A DNA stretch of 45,000 nt, from contig JAVKOQ010000170.1 of the NCBI GenBank assembly GCA_031835245.1, positions 67,501-112,500 on the forward strand, given 5' to 3'. The DNA is from Balamuthia mandrillaris (taxonomy: Eukaryota > Discosea > Longamoebia > Balamuthiidae). Made by a program: the position numbers and the translations under genes. This document shows, piece after piece, positions 12,800-22,871 of the stretch. How positions within the stretch are numbered: position 1 is the first letter of the stretch; each line of letters opens with the position of its first letter. The notes under the pieces are model-generated. The model was not told where the DNA came from and made no database searches. It worked only from the letters and a program-made list of their open reading frames with translations.

Positions 12800-12919
12800 G
12801 GTATTGATAGATGAACACTGAATTTAGATGCACAATAGAATTTTAAACGTGCTCTGTGACGAAAGTATTGGCAGTGTTTTACAAGCAAGGCAATACGTTT
12901 TGTAAATTTTTCGTTGTTG

Positions 12920-15169
12920 TTATGCTTGTTCAAAACCAAGGTAAATGCTTTGTACATCCTTTTCTCCAAAGGACTTGCCACAGCCAGGACATTTGCGGTG
13001 GCGTGTGCTGAGATTCTTTTGGATGCATGGACTGCAAAAGACGTGCATACACCGAGTGATCACCGTGTCTTTGAGCCTATCATTGCAAACAGGACAACGC
13101 AATACTTTCTGTTGTTGCGCAAAAAAAAAAAAAAAAAAAAGGAATGAGTAAATTTGGGATAAAAGCGGGAATGGGGAAGGAACAAAAGGGAGCACCTTCA
13201 CGGAGGCAAGTTCTTCTTCTAACATACTATCTACAGTGCCACGGCCAGTTACTCTCTCCAATTTTCGTTTGACATTTTGATAATCCTCCTTTTGTTTTTG
13301 TGAACGTTCATTTGCAAGAATTAAGTTATAGAGGAATATGATTAGCAAAGATTGAGTGGCAGAAGAGAGAAAGAGAGAAACCTCGAGACGAGAGTTCTTG
13401 TTTTCTTGAGATTCTAGGTTGGCAAGCGTCTCATCTAGCTTTTTCTTGAACTCTGCCATGCTCCTGTTCAAATGCTCATACTTGATTTTCAGTTCAGCGA
13501 GCTGTTCAGAGCTTTCTCTGGCCGCTCGTTTGTAGGTCTCCAACAGAGCGCTGGCTTGCTTGGCCTCCAAGCTCATGCTGGCAAGCTTGCTCTCCAGAGT
13601 CTTCATCTTTTCCGTTTCCTTACTGAGGACTTCCTTTAGTTTGGTAGTCTCTTCGGAGGCAAGTTTCATTTTGTGCAGCAGGGCGTTCTTCTCTTCTTTC
13701 ATCAGGTGTTGAAGTTGTTCTGATTTAATTCGCTATTTTTTTTTAAAAAAAAGTGAAAGCGTAAACAGGTCAGAAAAAAAAAGATTTAGGCATGGAATAT
13801 TCTAAAAGAATACGAAGAGAAAAGAAACAGGGAACATACTTCAGCCATAAGTTTGGTATTTGCGTCGTCTTTTTCGGTTAGTTGGTTCAGCAGCCGAGTG
13901 TTTTGTTCTTGCATGTCCTCATAAGCGGAACCAATCGCTTCTATTTCTTGAACCCATGCCTCAGCTTGATTCTTTTGGCCTTCAAGCTGACTGCTGAGCT
14001 GCGCAATAGTCTGTTCTGATTTTGCTAAAGCTCGCGAAAGCTCCTATTTTAAAATGATATGAAAACACAGGGTGTTTTGAAGAGTTAGAAGAGAGCCTAG
14101 CGAATGGAAGACGCGAACAAACCTTTTTCTGTTCAAGTAATTGTTGATATTTAGTGGACTCTTTGTCTTGCTCTAGGGCTTGTTTATCGTTCTCGCACAA
14201 CTGCAACCGAGCAAGTACTTCCTCCTTTTCCTCCTTGAGTAACTTTTCACTTTTTCGTAGCTCTACAAGATCACGTTGCTCTTTGGGTTGGCTTTGATAA
14301 CATTCGAGAAGAATTTTTACTTCTCGATATTTCTCGCTCCATTCCCTTTGTAAGGATAAAGAAAAACATTTTGATCATTAGGACAAGCAAAAAAGGCAAA
14401 GAGAAGAAAAGTACCTTTCTTTCTGTGTTAGCTCTTGTAACTGTTTCTTATAGTTAGTAATTTTACTCTTGAGATAGTATGCCTCTGCGTCCTATTATTG
14501 AAAACATTAAAATGAAATGAAATTAAAACAAAATCCAAATCAAATAAATAGATAAGTGCCTGTGTCCCAGCCATTTCTGTTTCTTTCTCCTTATCTTCCT
14601 CGTTCTTCTTCTCGCCATTTTGTTGTTGTGAAGCAGCCTCGCACTTCTGCTTGAGTCGCTCCACTTGGCCTTTCAAGTCCGTGATTGTGTGCTTATATTC
14701 TGCTATTACTTTGATACTTGGCTGTCGAGCTTTCTTTTGGTCCAGGGTGAAGGCCAAAGAATCTCGTTCTCCTCGAATCCGAGCTAATGTACTGTCTCTT
14801 TTGCTGACCTCTGACATCAACTCCTCGATTTGGGCTGTTAAATTTTGCTGGAGAGAGGGCAAGAATAAAAGGGGAGGCATGTTAAAGCTATCCTAACTTT
14901 AAACAGTGTAATAAAAGAGGATTGTGCTGCAAGTTTTTAGTTCCAGACATACCTCCATTGCCTCTTTTTCTGCTCTCCACTGTTGTGTCGAAGTTAAAAG
15001 ATTTCTTTGGAGCTGGGCGCACATGTTGCGCTGTGTTTCCAGGTCCATTACTGCCAATTGCGCCTCTCGGTGAAGCAACTGGTAAGATTGAGATTGTACC
15101 ACAACTGCATCTGGTGGATTGTTGACCTTTTTAACGAATCTTGTTATTACCAAATAAATACAAAGAACG

Positions 15170-15209
<40 letters not shown>

Positions 15210-16940
15210 TGAAGACAAAGGATAGAAAAAAAAACAACACGAAACAAAACGCAAAACAATGTACCTGTGACCGTAACTGTGCTATCTCTTTAAGAACATT
15301 TGTGCGCTCATGTCGTAACTGTTTAATTTCATTCAGGCGTGTCTCTTCTCTCATCCTCGAATCTGATAACTCATCCCGAAGACGCTCCATCTCGTCATTT
15401 GCTATCTCTCCTCCTCTTTGCTCAGTGTTGCCACCCGAAGAAGCAGATGCAGAAGAGGATACCGAAGAAGAGGCAGATGAAGAGGGAGCCGCAGCTCGTT
15501 CTTTGCGCAAGTACTCTACTTCTTCCTTCAAGCGCATTGATCGCATACGAAGGGATTGAAGCTCAAACTTTGCATCCTCGCACTCCAAAGATACTTCACG
15601 TAGACGCTGCTCACTCTGCAGCCACCCATCTCTGTATTCAGATTGTTTGCCAGTCACCATGGAAAGGTGGAATTGGAGCTGCTCAAAGTTTTCCTCCAAT
15701 CTCGCCATCCTGTTTCGTAAGTTTTCGTTTTCCTTTGCCAATTCCGCATCTTGAGAGAAGCAAACAAAACCAAGTTAAAATCATGGAGGAACAAGGATTG
15801 AAGAAAGTGACAAAGAAACGGAAGGAGGGTTTACCTGCTGCTTTTTCTGCTAGTGATCGATATACTTCTTCATTTTTTTCTTTCGTGGCTTGCGAATAGT
15901 CGCACAATCTAATCAATACATCTTTCGTGAAGGCTATCCGTTCTTCCAAAGCGTGGTCCACTTTCTGCTGCAATTGTAGCTCTTTTACTTGCTCTTCTTT
16001 TTCTTTATCCCCCTGTTCGCCTTCTGCTACAACGTCCATTCTTTCTTTACCTCTTCTCCGCTTTTTTGTAGTTTTTTGTGGTTCTTCCTCCTCCTCCTCC
16101 TCTTCTTCTTTTAATGTTTTCTTGCGATTTTCTTCCTTCTCACCCAAAAGCAGTTGCAACAAGCTACGTTTGTCCTCAGAAGGAGGTTTCTCGTCTTTGA
16201 CTATATAGTTGAACAAATGATGAGCTCAGTTGAAATAAACCCAAGCCTTTGAGGCGAAGGAAATACCTTTGTTGGCAATCTCTTCAACAGAAGTATCACA
16301 ACCATAACGAACGAGTAGAAGTTGTAACATTTCATCCAGCTTAAAAAAAACAATAGAAAAAGAAAAAAGAAGAAAGGCAAAAAAAAAGAGTTATTCAAGT
16401 AAACAATGTGACCGAATCTCCATATAAAAGAGAATGTTACGTACCATGTCCCATTTGCGTTTTACTAAACCGAGTGTGTTGTCAAAATGTGCTTGTCTCT
16501 CCTCCAGGTACTTGTTCTGGTTCTTCAAGGAAGCGATCTCCTGGTTTTTGGCTTGTAGAGCATGATACAACGCCTTATTTTGCTCTTTTAACAACTTTGT
16601 GCCACCAAAAGGATAAAAGCATTAGTTCGTTGGCTCCTCCTCAAAAACAAAAGATTATGTACAGAGCAGAGAAAAGATATGAAAGAGAGCAGCAAGAAAG
16701 AGAGTGAAGCAGTGGCGAGAGAAGCGAAGAGAGAAGAAAGAAGCGATAATGGAGAAAGCGAGAAAGAGAAAGCAAGCGAGAAAAGTGCAGTGAGAGCGAG
16801 AAGAAGGAGGAGGATCTTCGCAACACCTTTTCTTCGTTTGCATCAAGAGGAGCATTGCTGCCAGACGCTTCGGTCTCAAAGCCGTTGTGCGCTTTCTTGG
16901 GTGGCCTAGGAGAGGATTGCGCCAACTTTCTTTTCATCAT
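12920..16940 (-). CDS. BRE1: BRE1 (RNF20/40-type) E3 ubiquitin ligase for histone H2B
   Basis: Thirteen exons, with every junction in frame, give about 928 residues, close to human RNF20. The C-terminus is the BRE1 C3HC4 RING: LRCPVC, RCMHVFCSPCIQ and HRKCPGCGKSFG. Before it lies almost continuous coiled coil, with two family hallmarks: EWSEKYREVKILLECYQSQP followed by KEQRDLVEL, and SAYEDMQEQNTRLLNQLTEK followed by DDANTKLMAE. The N-terminus (MMKRKLAQSSPRPPKK) is basic, like a nuclear signal. The enzyme works with Rad6 to monoubiquitinate H2B during transcription. Exons are about 16940-16827, 16594-16445, 16339-16267, 16200-15835, 15749-15265, 15126-14953, 14847-14560, 14491-14415, 14345-14123, 14043-13840, 13732-13382, 13288-13196 and 13108-12920. 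The intron at 14559-14492 appears to use a GC donor. Acidic E-runs interrupt exon 4. Confidence 0.96.
15175..15203 (+). repeat. (GA)n microsatellite in BRE1 intron
   Basis: About 14 GA dinucleotides lie in the intron between exons 5 and 6 of the minus-strand BRE1 gene. On the sense strand it is a (CT)n pyrimidine tract. Confidence 0.9.
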
Positions 16941-17850
16941 TTTCTTGTCCTTTCAAGTTTTTTTTTTGTTTGTGGTCGATCTTTGGAACGCAGCGAGTTT
17001 TTGTTATGGTGTTACCGTTTTGTTGCTTTTTTGAATGGAAAAAAAAAAAGGGGAGAGAAACAACGATTGGCAAAGCTTCCTTTCTGCGCATCATGACGGA
17101 TGATCAAATGGTTAGTTGTGTGCAGCGCCAAATCGCTCAAAAAAGAAAAAAAAAAAGCAAACTTCGGAAAAGCCTAAAGGTTCTCTCCTCTCAAAGTCTA
17201 TACATCGTTGGGGGGAAAAAAAAAACAGAGTCTCACCTTTGGTTTTTTCTCTCACAAAAATGGAGAGGAGGCCTCGCAACGCAGAAAACCAGGGTTCCCC
17301 AAAGGAAGAATCGAGAACCAACACACACAACAATCAAAAAAAATCACCCTCTCTCTCTCTCCCAGCAATAAAATAAACGGACACAACACTGTTTTTTTTT
17401 CTTTGCATTTTTTTTCAGACTTTCTGTCGACCATTTGTCGACTTTCACATGAGGGGTCCCATCGTAGCGGAAGACTCCCCGTGCATTTTGTCGACAATTA
17501 AAAAGGTCGAAGATGAGATTTCGTTTGATCTGTTGGAGATGCGAGGCACCCCTCAACCATCTCGACTCGCGGAGATGCGCGAAAGGAAAGCCCAGATGGG
17601 CGGAGAGGGAAATCCACGGGCACAATCCAGCCAGGTTCCGTGGCGAACCTCCTCCCCGCGAGTCAAGATGGGTTCTCTCCATGGATTTCCTCGACAACAC
17701 GCCCCGGCCTCCTTTAGCGAACAACTATTTAATAGGCCTCCGCGGTGCCACTTTCGCAAACAAACAACATCACCTAACAAATTAAAAAAAAAAAAAACAA
17801 ATATAAACCACAAACAAACGTGTTTGGTTGGTGGACAAGGCGATACATAG
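16941..17850. promoter_or_regulatory. Divergent upstream region of BRE1 and the heptad-repeat secreted protein
   Basis: These 910 bp contain no convincing coding exon. A TATA-like TATTTAATA lies at 17726-17734, about 117 bp before the ATG at 17851, and is the best core-promoter candidate for the repeat protein. Three GTCGAC palindromes cluster upstream (17426, 17437, 17490), two of them within the longer TTTGTCGAC context. Functions of these motifs are inferred only from position. Confidence 0.4.
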
Positions 17851-19308
17851 ATGAAGGCATTTGCTGCTTTGCTTCTTCTTGGGTTGTTGGCCACTGCTGG
17901 CCTTGCCAAACCCTTGCGAAGGAGGGGCGCCATGGACTACGGCAACGGTGACGTTACCTACGACGGCGATGATGTGACCTACGACGGAGGCGACGTTTCC
18001 TACGATGGCGGCGATGTCGCCTATGATGGCGGCGACGTGGAGTACGATGGCGGCGACGTCATGTACGATGGCGGCGATGTCTCCTATGATGGCGATGTCA
18101 GCTACGACGGTGGCGATGTCTCCTACGATGGCGGCGACGTTATGTATGATGGCGGCGACGTGGAGTACGACGGCGGTGATGTGACCTACGACGGAGGCGA
18201 CGTGGAGTACGATGGCGGAGATGTGACCTACGACGGCGGCGACGTGGAGTACGACGGCGGTGATGTCACTTATGATGGCGGCGACGTCGAATACGATGGT
18301 GGCGCCGTGACCTACGACGGCGGCGATGTCTCCTACGATGGCGGTGATGTCATGTATGACGGAGGCGACGTGGAGTACGATGGAGGTGACGTGACCTATG
18401 ACGGAGGCGACGTCTCTTATGATGGCGGTGATGTGTCTTACGATGGCGGCGACGTTGAGTATGATGGAGGAGATGTGACCTACGATGGCGGCGACGTATC
18501 TTATGATGGCGGCGATGTCTCCTACGATGGCGGTGATGTTTCCTATGATGGAGGAGACGTGACCTATGATGGAGGTGACGTTGAATATGACGGAGGGGAT
18601 GTTACTTACGATGGCGGTGATGTCTCTTACGATGGAGGAGATGTTTCCTACGATGGAGGCGATGTTTCCTACGATGGAGGTGATGTTGTCTACGATGGCG
18701 GCGACGTCGAGTACGATGGAGGAGACGTGACCTACGATGGAGGTGACGTTGAGTACGATGGAGGAGATGTGACCTACGACGGAGGTGATGTTTCCTACGA
18801 CGGTGGAGATGTTTCTTACGATGGAGGAGATGTTTCCTACGATGGTGGTGATGTTGTCTACGATGGCGGCGACGTCGAGTATGATGGAGGAGACGTGACC
18901 TATGATGGCGGCGACGTTGAGTACGATGGTGGGGATGTGACCTACGATGGCGGCGACGTTGAGTACGATGGCGGCGATGTCACATATGACGGTGGTGATG
19001 TTTCTTACGATGGAGGAGATGTAGCCTACGACGGCGGTGACGTCGAGTATGACGGAGGAGACGTGACCTATGATGGAGGCGACGTCGAGTACGATGGAGG
19101 AGACGTGACCTACGATGGAGGCGACGTCGAGTATGACGGCGGTGATGTGGCCTACGATGGTGGTGATGTGTCTTACGACGGTGGGGATGTCTCCTACGAT
19201 GGCGGCGATGTTGAGTACGATGGCGGTGACGTCATGTACGACGGCGGCGACGTTGAGTACGACGGTGGAAAAGAAAGAAAAAGAAGACGGAGAGGCGAGA
19301 GAGCGTGA
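17851..19308 (+). CDS. Secreted acidic heptad-repeat protein, reading frame cut short by a retroposon
   Basis: MKAFAALLLLGLLATAGLAK is a textbook signal peptide. After a short basic linker (PLRRRGAMDYGNG) come about 63 tandem heptads of consensus YDGGDVx. The seventh position alternates mainly among T, E and S, with some A, M and V. The DNA unit is 21 bp, with many synonymous differences between copies. One unit is six residues long and one has Ala for Asp. Each unit carries at least two Asp, so the protein is extremely acidic; regular Tyr and Val spacing suggests a beta-solenoid or a calcium- or mineral-binding coat (inference). The present frame ends in a basic tail KERKRRRRGERA encoded by inserted DNA at 19270. 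Further repeats and a natural C-terminus lie beyond the insertion (20330-20507). I do not recognise the family. Confidence 0.85.
   Translation: MKAFAALLLLGLLATAGLAKPLRRRGAMDYGNGDVTYDGDDVTYDGGDVSYDGGDVAYDGGDVEYDGGDVMYDGGDVSYDGDVSYDGGDVSYDGGDVMYDGGDVEYDGGDVTYDGGDVEYDGGDVTYDGGDVEYDGGDVTYDGGDVEYDGGAVTYDGGDVSYDGGDVMYDGGDVEYDGGDVTYDGGDVSYDGGDVSYDGGDVEYDGGDVTYDGGDVSYDGGDVSYDGGDVSYDGGDVTYDGGDVEYDGGDVTYDGGDVSYDGGDVSYDGGDVSYDGGDVVYDGGDVEYDGGDVTYDGGDVEYDGGDVTYDGGDVSYDGGDVSYDGGDVSYDGGDVVYDGGDVEYDGGDVTYDGGDVEYDGGDVTYDGGDVEYDGGDVTYDGGDVSYDGGDVAYDGGDVEYDGGDVTYDGGDVEYDGGDVTYDGGDVEYDGGDVAYDGGDVSYDGGDVSYDGGDVEYDGGDVMYDGGDVEYDGGKERKRRRRGERA
17940..19268 (+). repeat. 21-bp coding tandem repeat (heptapeptide YDGGDVx)
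   Basis: About 63 head-to-tail 21-bp units (consensus TACGATGGCGGCGACGTNN plus two variable bases) encode the heptads. Pairs of T-type and E-type units recur, for example V-T then V-E, so a 42-bp higher-order period is visible in places. This is consistent with growth by unequal exchange of two-unit blocks. Confidence 0.95.
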
Positions 19309-20300
19309 CTGACTAACTTTGATTTGATTTTGATTTTCCTACTTTATCTTTCCCCTGTCTAATTTGATCACTCCGACTTGCGTGGGCGGTGCCGAGAAGG
19401 TATGAACGTTGGCGTTAACCCTTCCCCTCCCTTTTATGGGGGCACTCGCCCATGTAAATCTTACGAGTGCCGTGGGAACACCCAACCACGTCAATCCGAA
19501 GGGTGCGCTCGACTTTTGTGGGTAAAGTTGAGTGTATGGGTAGCTCCAAGCACGCCCCCCCCCATCCCATACGAAAAATCACGAAAAACCCCCTCACACA
19601 AAACTGCAAATCTTGAATCTCTCGCATCTAATTCTTTGAATATAAATACTTATGCTAACACAAACACAAATATAAGCCCAAACACACAAGCAAACAAACG
19701 CACAAAAACAAAAACCAACAAAACGAACCATCCTTATTTCCTCCTTGTTGGCACAACAAGTGAAAAACCTAGACTTTTGGAAAGGAGAACTCCCCTACTA
19801 TCTAACGGTACACGGCACCAAAAACAAAGATATCAATAGCATCACCCACATTATCGACAGCACCAGGACCTATATTTTCCTCAAGCGAAATGAGAAACTC
19901 AAAAAACTGCATTTCCTCGACGACTCGTAACAAAACCGAGCGGCCTTCCCGAAAAAGAGGAAACCCCACAGGAGGTTAGACCTCCTAAAACCTGCCAGCC
20001 CGGTCAGGTGCCAGCGGACTGCCAGCGGAATCCGTGCCTGGATGACACATCTGCCTTTGCATCTCCAATGGAAGCCAACCTATCTACCACACCATCCCAA
20101 CTTCAAAACTTGGAACAAGCGTTCTCTCACACCCACCACACCCTCCCAACTTCAAAACGTGTAACAGGCGATCTCTAGCAACCTATGTGCCTCCCAACGC
20201 ACTCTGCCCGATGGGCATTGACGCCAGTAAGCGGTGCCGTAGGTATTCTACCTACGAGGTTGAGCGGCCCAGCCCACTAGATAGCCAATAAACTATTTCC

Positions 20301-20329
<29 letters not shown>
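19270..20329 (+). mobile_element. Poly(A)-tailed retroposon (LINE tail or LINE-mobilised element) inserted in the repeat gene
   Basis: A 1,060-bp insert ends in 29 A residues (20301-20329). It is flanked by a 13-bp direct repeat GTACGACGGTGGA (19257-19269 and 20330-20342), the mark of target-primed reverse transcription. A weak AATAAA-like CCAATAAAC (20286-20293) precedes the tail. Three perfect stem-loops are visible: GGCACTCG/CGAGTGCC (19441-19471), AGGAGGT/ACCTCCT (19970-19986) and CGTAGGTA/TACCTACG (20238-20256). A degenerate 45-bp tandem duplication lies at about 20085-20176. A small frame at 19745-19930 ends just before the second hairpin and could be the C-terminal end of a LINE ORF, but I recognise no domain. 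Alternatives are a 5'-truncated LINE, a SINE-like element or a retrocopy of a structured RNA. Confidence 0.8.
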
Positions 20330-20332
<3 letters not shown>

Positions 20333-20507
20333 CGACGGTGGAGACGTGACCTACGATGGCGGTGACGTCGAGTATGACGGAGGCGACGTCGAGTACGATG
20401 GTGGTGACGTTGCTTATGACGGCAATGCTTATGACGGCGGAGACGTGGTGGCCTACAACACCGGAGATACCTCCTCTGCTGCCTCCATTGGCCCCTTCAG
20501 GTTCTAA
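20330..20507 (+). pseudogene. Displaced 3' end of the heptad-repeat gene
   Basis: Directly after the poly(A) tail the coding repeat resumes in the same frame for about six more heptads. It then gives a unique C-terminus AYNTGDTSSAASIGPFRF and a TAA at 20505. It belongs to the gene that starts at 17851. If the insert and one copy of the 13-bp duplication are ignored, the frame runs straight through, so the insertion is recent relative to decay of this end. It has no start of its own. Confidence 0.85.
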
Positions 20508-20791
20508 AAACAACCGCAGACGCAAACTTTGAAAGAAAATGAGATTTTGATACTCCTTGCTCCTTTTTCTTCAAAGGTTCACTTTTAACAACCCATGAAG
20601 GATGTTTTTGTGTTTTTTTGTGTTTTTGGTTTTAGTTTCACTTTAAAGAATTCTCCTTTGTTTTTCCTTTAGAAATATAAGACAAAACGCCTTCCTGTGG
20701 CTTTTTACTTTTAAAAAGAAACATGCATTTCTTTCATCTTGCCCTTCTCTCTTCTCCCCCTCAAACACCACTCAACAACTTCTTTTTTTTT
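20508..20791. other. 3' spacer between convergent genes
   Basis: A/T-rich spacer with T-rich runs. It would hold the original 3' UTR of the repeat gene and the 3' UTR of the minus-strand membrane protein. No gene seen. Confidence 0.4.
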
Positions 20792-22483
20792 TCACAACGA
20801 GAATGATTCGAGAGGGTACTTCAAGTTTCGTTCCATTCGTTGCCTTTGGACCCTTCTTCGCCAATAAAGATATCCAGCGGTACCAGCTGCTCCAGAAACA
20901 AGCACCACTGCCGAACCGATTACGACTGGAGCGATGATTGCTGCCCTGGGTACTGAATCTCCACCTGATGGTGAAGGAGCCGAAGAAGAGGAAGAAGAAC
21001 CTGAAGTGGGATCGCTGGAAGAAGAGAAAGAGGAGCCAGTAAAATCTGCAGAAGAAGAAGAAGAAGAAGAAGAAGAAGAAGAAGAAGGAGATGAGGAGGA
21101 AGAGGAAGAGGAAGAGGAAGAGGAAGAGGAAGAGGAAGAGGAAGAGGAAGAGGAAGAGGAAGAGGAAGAGGAAGAGGAAGAGGAAGAAGCACCGCCATCA
21201 GAAGAAGAAGCTGAAGAAGAAGAAGCAGCAGAAGGATCATCAGGGGCATCAGAAGAAGAAGAAGAAGAAGAAGAAGAAGATGATGATGATGAAGATGATG
21301 ATGAAGAAGCAGAAGAATCATCAGGAGAATCAGAAGAAGAAGAAGAAGAAGAAGAAGGAGAAGAAGAAGGAGAAGAAGAAGAAGAAGAAGAAGCACCTCC
21401 GTGAGAAGCATCAGAAGACGAATCACCGCCATCAAAAGAAGAAGAAGAAGAAGATGAAGCAGAAGCAGATGAAGCAGAAGGAGAAGAAGAAGAAGAAGAA
21501 GAAGAAGAAGAAGAAGAAGAAGAAGAAGAAGAAGAAGAAGAAATAGCATCAGCAGCAGGGTCAGGACCGGCGCCTGGACCAGTGGCAAAACGTGCCACAG
21601 GACCCGGCAATATATCCACATGGTAAAGCTGACACTCCCAATCGTCATTCCTTGAGAATGTGATAGCCTCCACGCTTCTCGGTTGTGGTGCTGCAATCCA
21701 AGGCCCACTTCTCTCCTCCACCGTGTAAAATGCATCGCAAAGGGTACACCCGATGTGTTCGTTGAAGGCTCCTAGTCGTGAAATCCCTCCAACGGTATTC
21801 TCCATAAAGACGCCTCCAAGCTCAATTAACCTCTCCTCCCCGTTTGCCGTCTTGTGCTGCACCTCCAGGTACCATTCGCTACCTTCATAAGTCACTCCCT
21901 GAAACTCGTAAGTACTGTCGAGAGAAGCTCTATAAAGACGAAAGAGAAAGACGTCTCCGTCCGCGATTGTAAGCGAAACTCTGCATTGCGTGCCTGTGGT
22001 GTTTTTCCAACCGGGGTGCAGACCGCAGTCCAAGCAGTGTCGCTTGCAGTTGGGACCCAACGGAAACGCGTGCCGGTGAAGGCACCAAGTCTTGTTGGGA
22101 GCAAGAGTGTCCTCACACTGTCCCGTGTCCTTCAAGGCATCGTCCCAAAGAGACATCAAGAGTGCTCCTCCACCGTCGCCAAAGACCTGACTGCCGAAAT
22201 AGCCGGTGGGGCCATCGACCGTGCCAAAGGGCTGAGCGGCGTAGACGCCATTCTTGCCGTAGGAGTAGAGGTCCTCCACGGATGTCCACTTCACCTGCAC
22301 AGAGAGGTTTGTGGCAGGTACTTTGGCCAAAGTAGGGTTCAGTGTATAGCCTAGGTAGAGAGCTTTTTGTTTATTAGCGCCGGTGCATTGTTGTGATGCG
22401 AGCTGTAGGCAAGCGCTCAGCAGCACCACGAAGAGCCACAGGTCCCAGGCGAAGCGCATATCTCTCTTCAGGCTTGGCGGCAA
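20792..22483 (-). CDS. Type I membrane protein with extracellular domain and long poly-serine stalk
   Basis: This is a single exon of 563 codons. The second Met (residue 9) gives the better signal peptide, MRFAWDLWLFVVLLSACLQL. Residues about 35-300 form a Cys-rich extracellular domain with several N-glycosylation sequons (NLS, NKT, NTT) and the stretch GYFGSQVFGDGGGALLMSLW. The pattern loosely recalls the DUF3472 family, but that assignment is tentative. Residues about 310-510 are almost pure serine with a few D, P, A and G, resembling a mucin-like O-glycosylated stalk. A transmembrane helix follows (AAIIAPVVIGSAVVLVSGAA), then the basic stop-transfer WRRRVQRQRMER and a short cytosolic tail. 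The architecture suggests a surface-exposed receptor or adhesin (inference). The long acidic and lysine-rich frames on the other strand are shadows of the serine codons. Confidence 0.8.
   Translation of the reverse strand: MPPSLKRDMRFAWDLWLFVVLLSACLQLASQQCTGANKQKALYLGYTLNPTLAKVPATNLSVQVKWTSVEDLYSYGKNGVYAAQPFGTVDGPTGYFGSQVFGDGGGALLMSLWDDALKDTGQCEDTLAPNKTWCLHRHAFPLGPNCKRHCLDCGLHPGWKNTTGTQCRVSLTIADGDVFLFRLYRASLDSTYEFQGVTYEGSEWYLEVQHKTANGEERLIELGGVFMENTVGGISRLGAFNEHIGCTLCDAFYTVEERSGPWIAAPQPRSVEAITFSRNDDWECQLYHVDILPGPVARFATGPGAGPDPAADAISSSSSSSSSSSSSSSSSSSSPSASSASASSSSSSSFDGGDSSSDASHGGASSSSSSSPSSSPSSSSSSSSDSPDDSSASSSSSSSSSSSSSSSSSSSDAPDDPSAASSSSASSSDGGASSSSSSSSSSSSSSSSSSSSSSSSSSSSSSSSSPSSSSSSSSSSSSADFTGSSFSSSSDPTSGSSSSSSAPSPSGGDSVPRAAIIAPVVIGSAVVLVSGAAGTAGYLYWRRRVQRQRMERNLKYPLESFSL
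21051..21543 (+). repeat. GAA/GAGGAA simple repeats encoding poly-serine on the minus strand
   Basis: About 490 bp consist largely of GAA triplets and a pure GAGGAA hexamer block (about 21095-21186), with short interruptions encoding P, D or A. Read on the minus strand in the gene's frame the units are TCT and TCC serine codons. Such purity predicts length variation between alleles. Confidence 0.9.
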
Positions 22484-22871
22484 GCTAACGAAAGGTGTGG
22501 CAGTTGCGGCGTTGTAGGTCTTTGTGGAAGTCGTGCTCGGCCCTTATTTGGTAATAAAAATGTCCTTTTGCTGAGGAAGCGAACATAACGATTCTCTCTG
22601 TCCAAATCTTCGAGAGGGAAACTATTCCATGGCCGCATGTTTAGTCAGCAACGAAGATAATGTAAAATAAAAGAAATAAAAAACAACAACAACGAACACA
22701 AAAACACACACAATAAATACCAAAAGAAAAAGAGAGTAAGTGAAGCGATTCTTGGTTCATCGGTCAAACAGGATAGAGAAGAGGAAGAGTGACGAAGTGC
22801 CATAATAGTTCTCATCCCCGCTTCGTAGTTCTTCTCTACTTTCTCTATTGTTGCTCCTTCTCCACTTCCTT
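22484..22871. other. Upstream region of the membrane protein gene
   Basis: The 388 bp between the poly-serine protein start and the FAD oxidoreductase stop, both on the minus strand, hold no gene that I can support. They should contain the promoter of the former and the 3' UTR of the latter. An A-rich run with AATAAA-like strings lies near 22660-22730. Confidence 0.4.

Noticed and set aside
17426-17495. Three GTCGAC palindromes as an operator cluster
   Set aside because: Three 6-mers in 70 bp upstream of a gene are suggestive, but no other promoter in the window repeats them, so a regulatory claim is not supported.
20934-21546. Long Glu-rich and Lys-rich frames on the + strand
   Set aside because: They are the other-strand readings of the poly-serine codons in the membrane protein gene.
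21854-22354. 166-codon + strand frame opposite the head domain of the membrane protein
   Set aside because: The minus-strand frame has a signal peptide, sequons and a membrane helix in one exon. The + strand frame has no such features.
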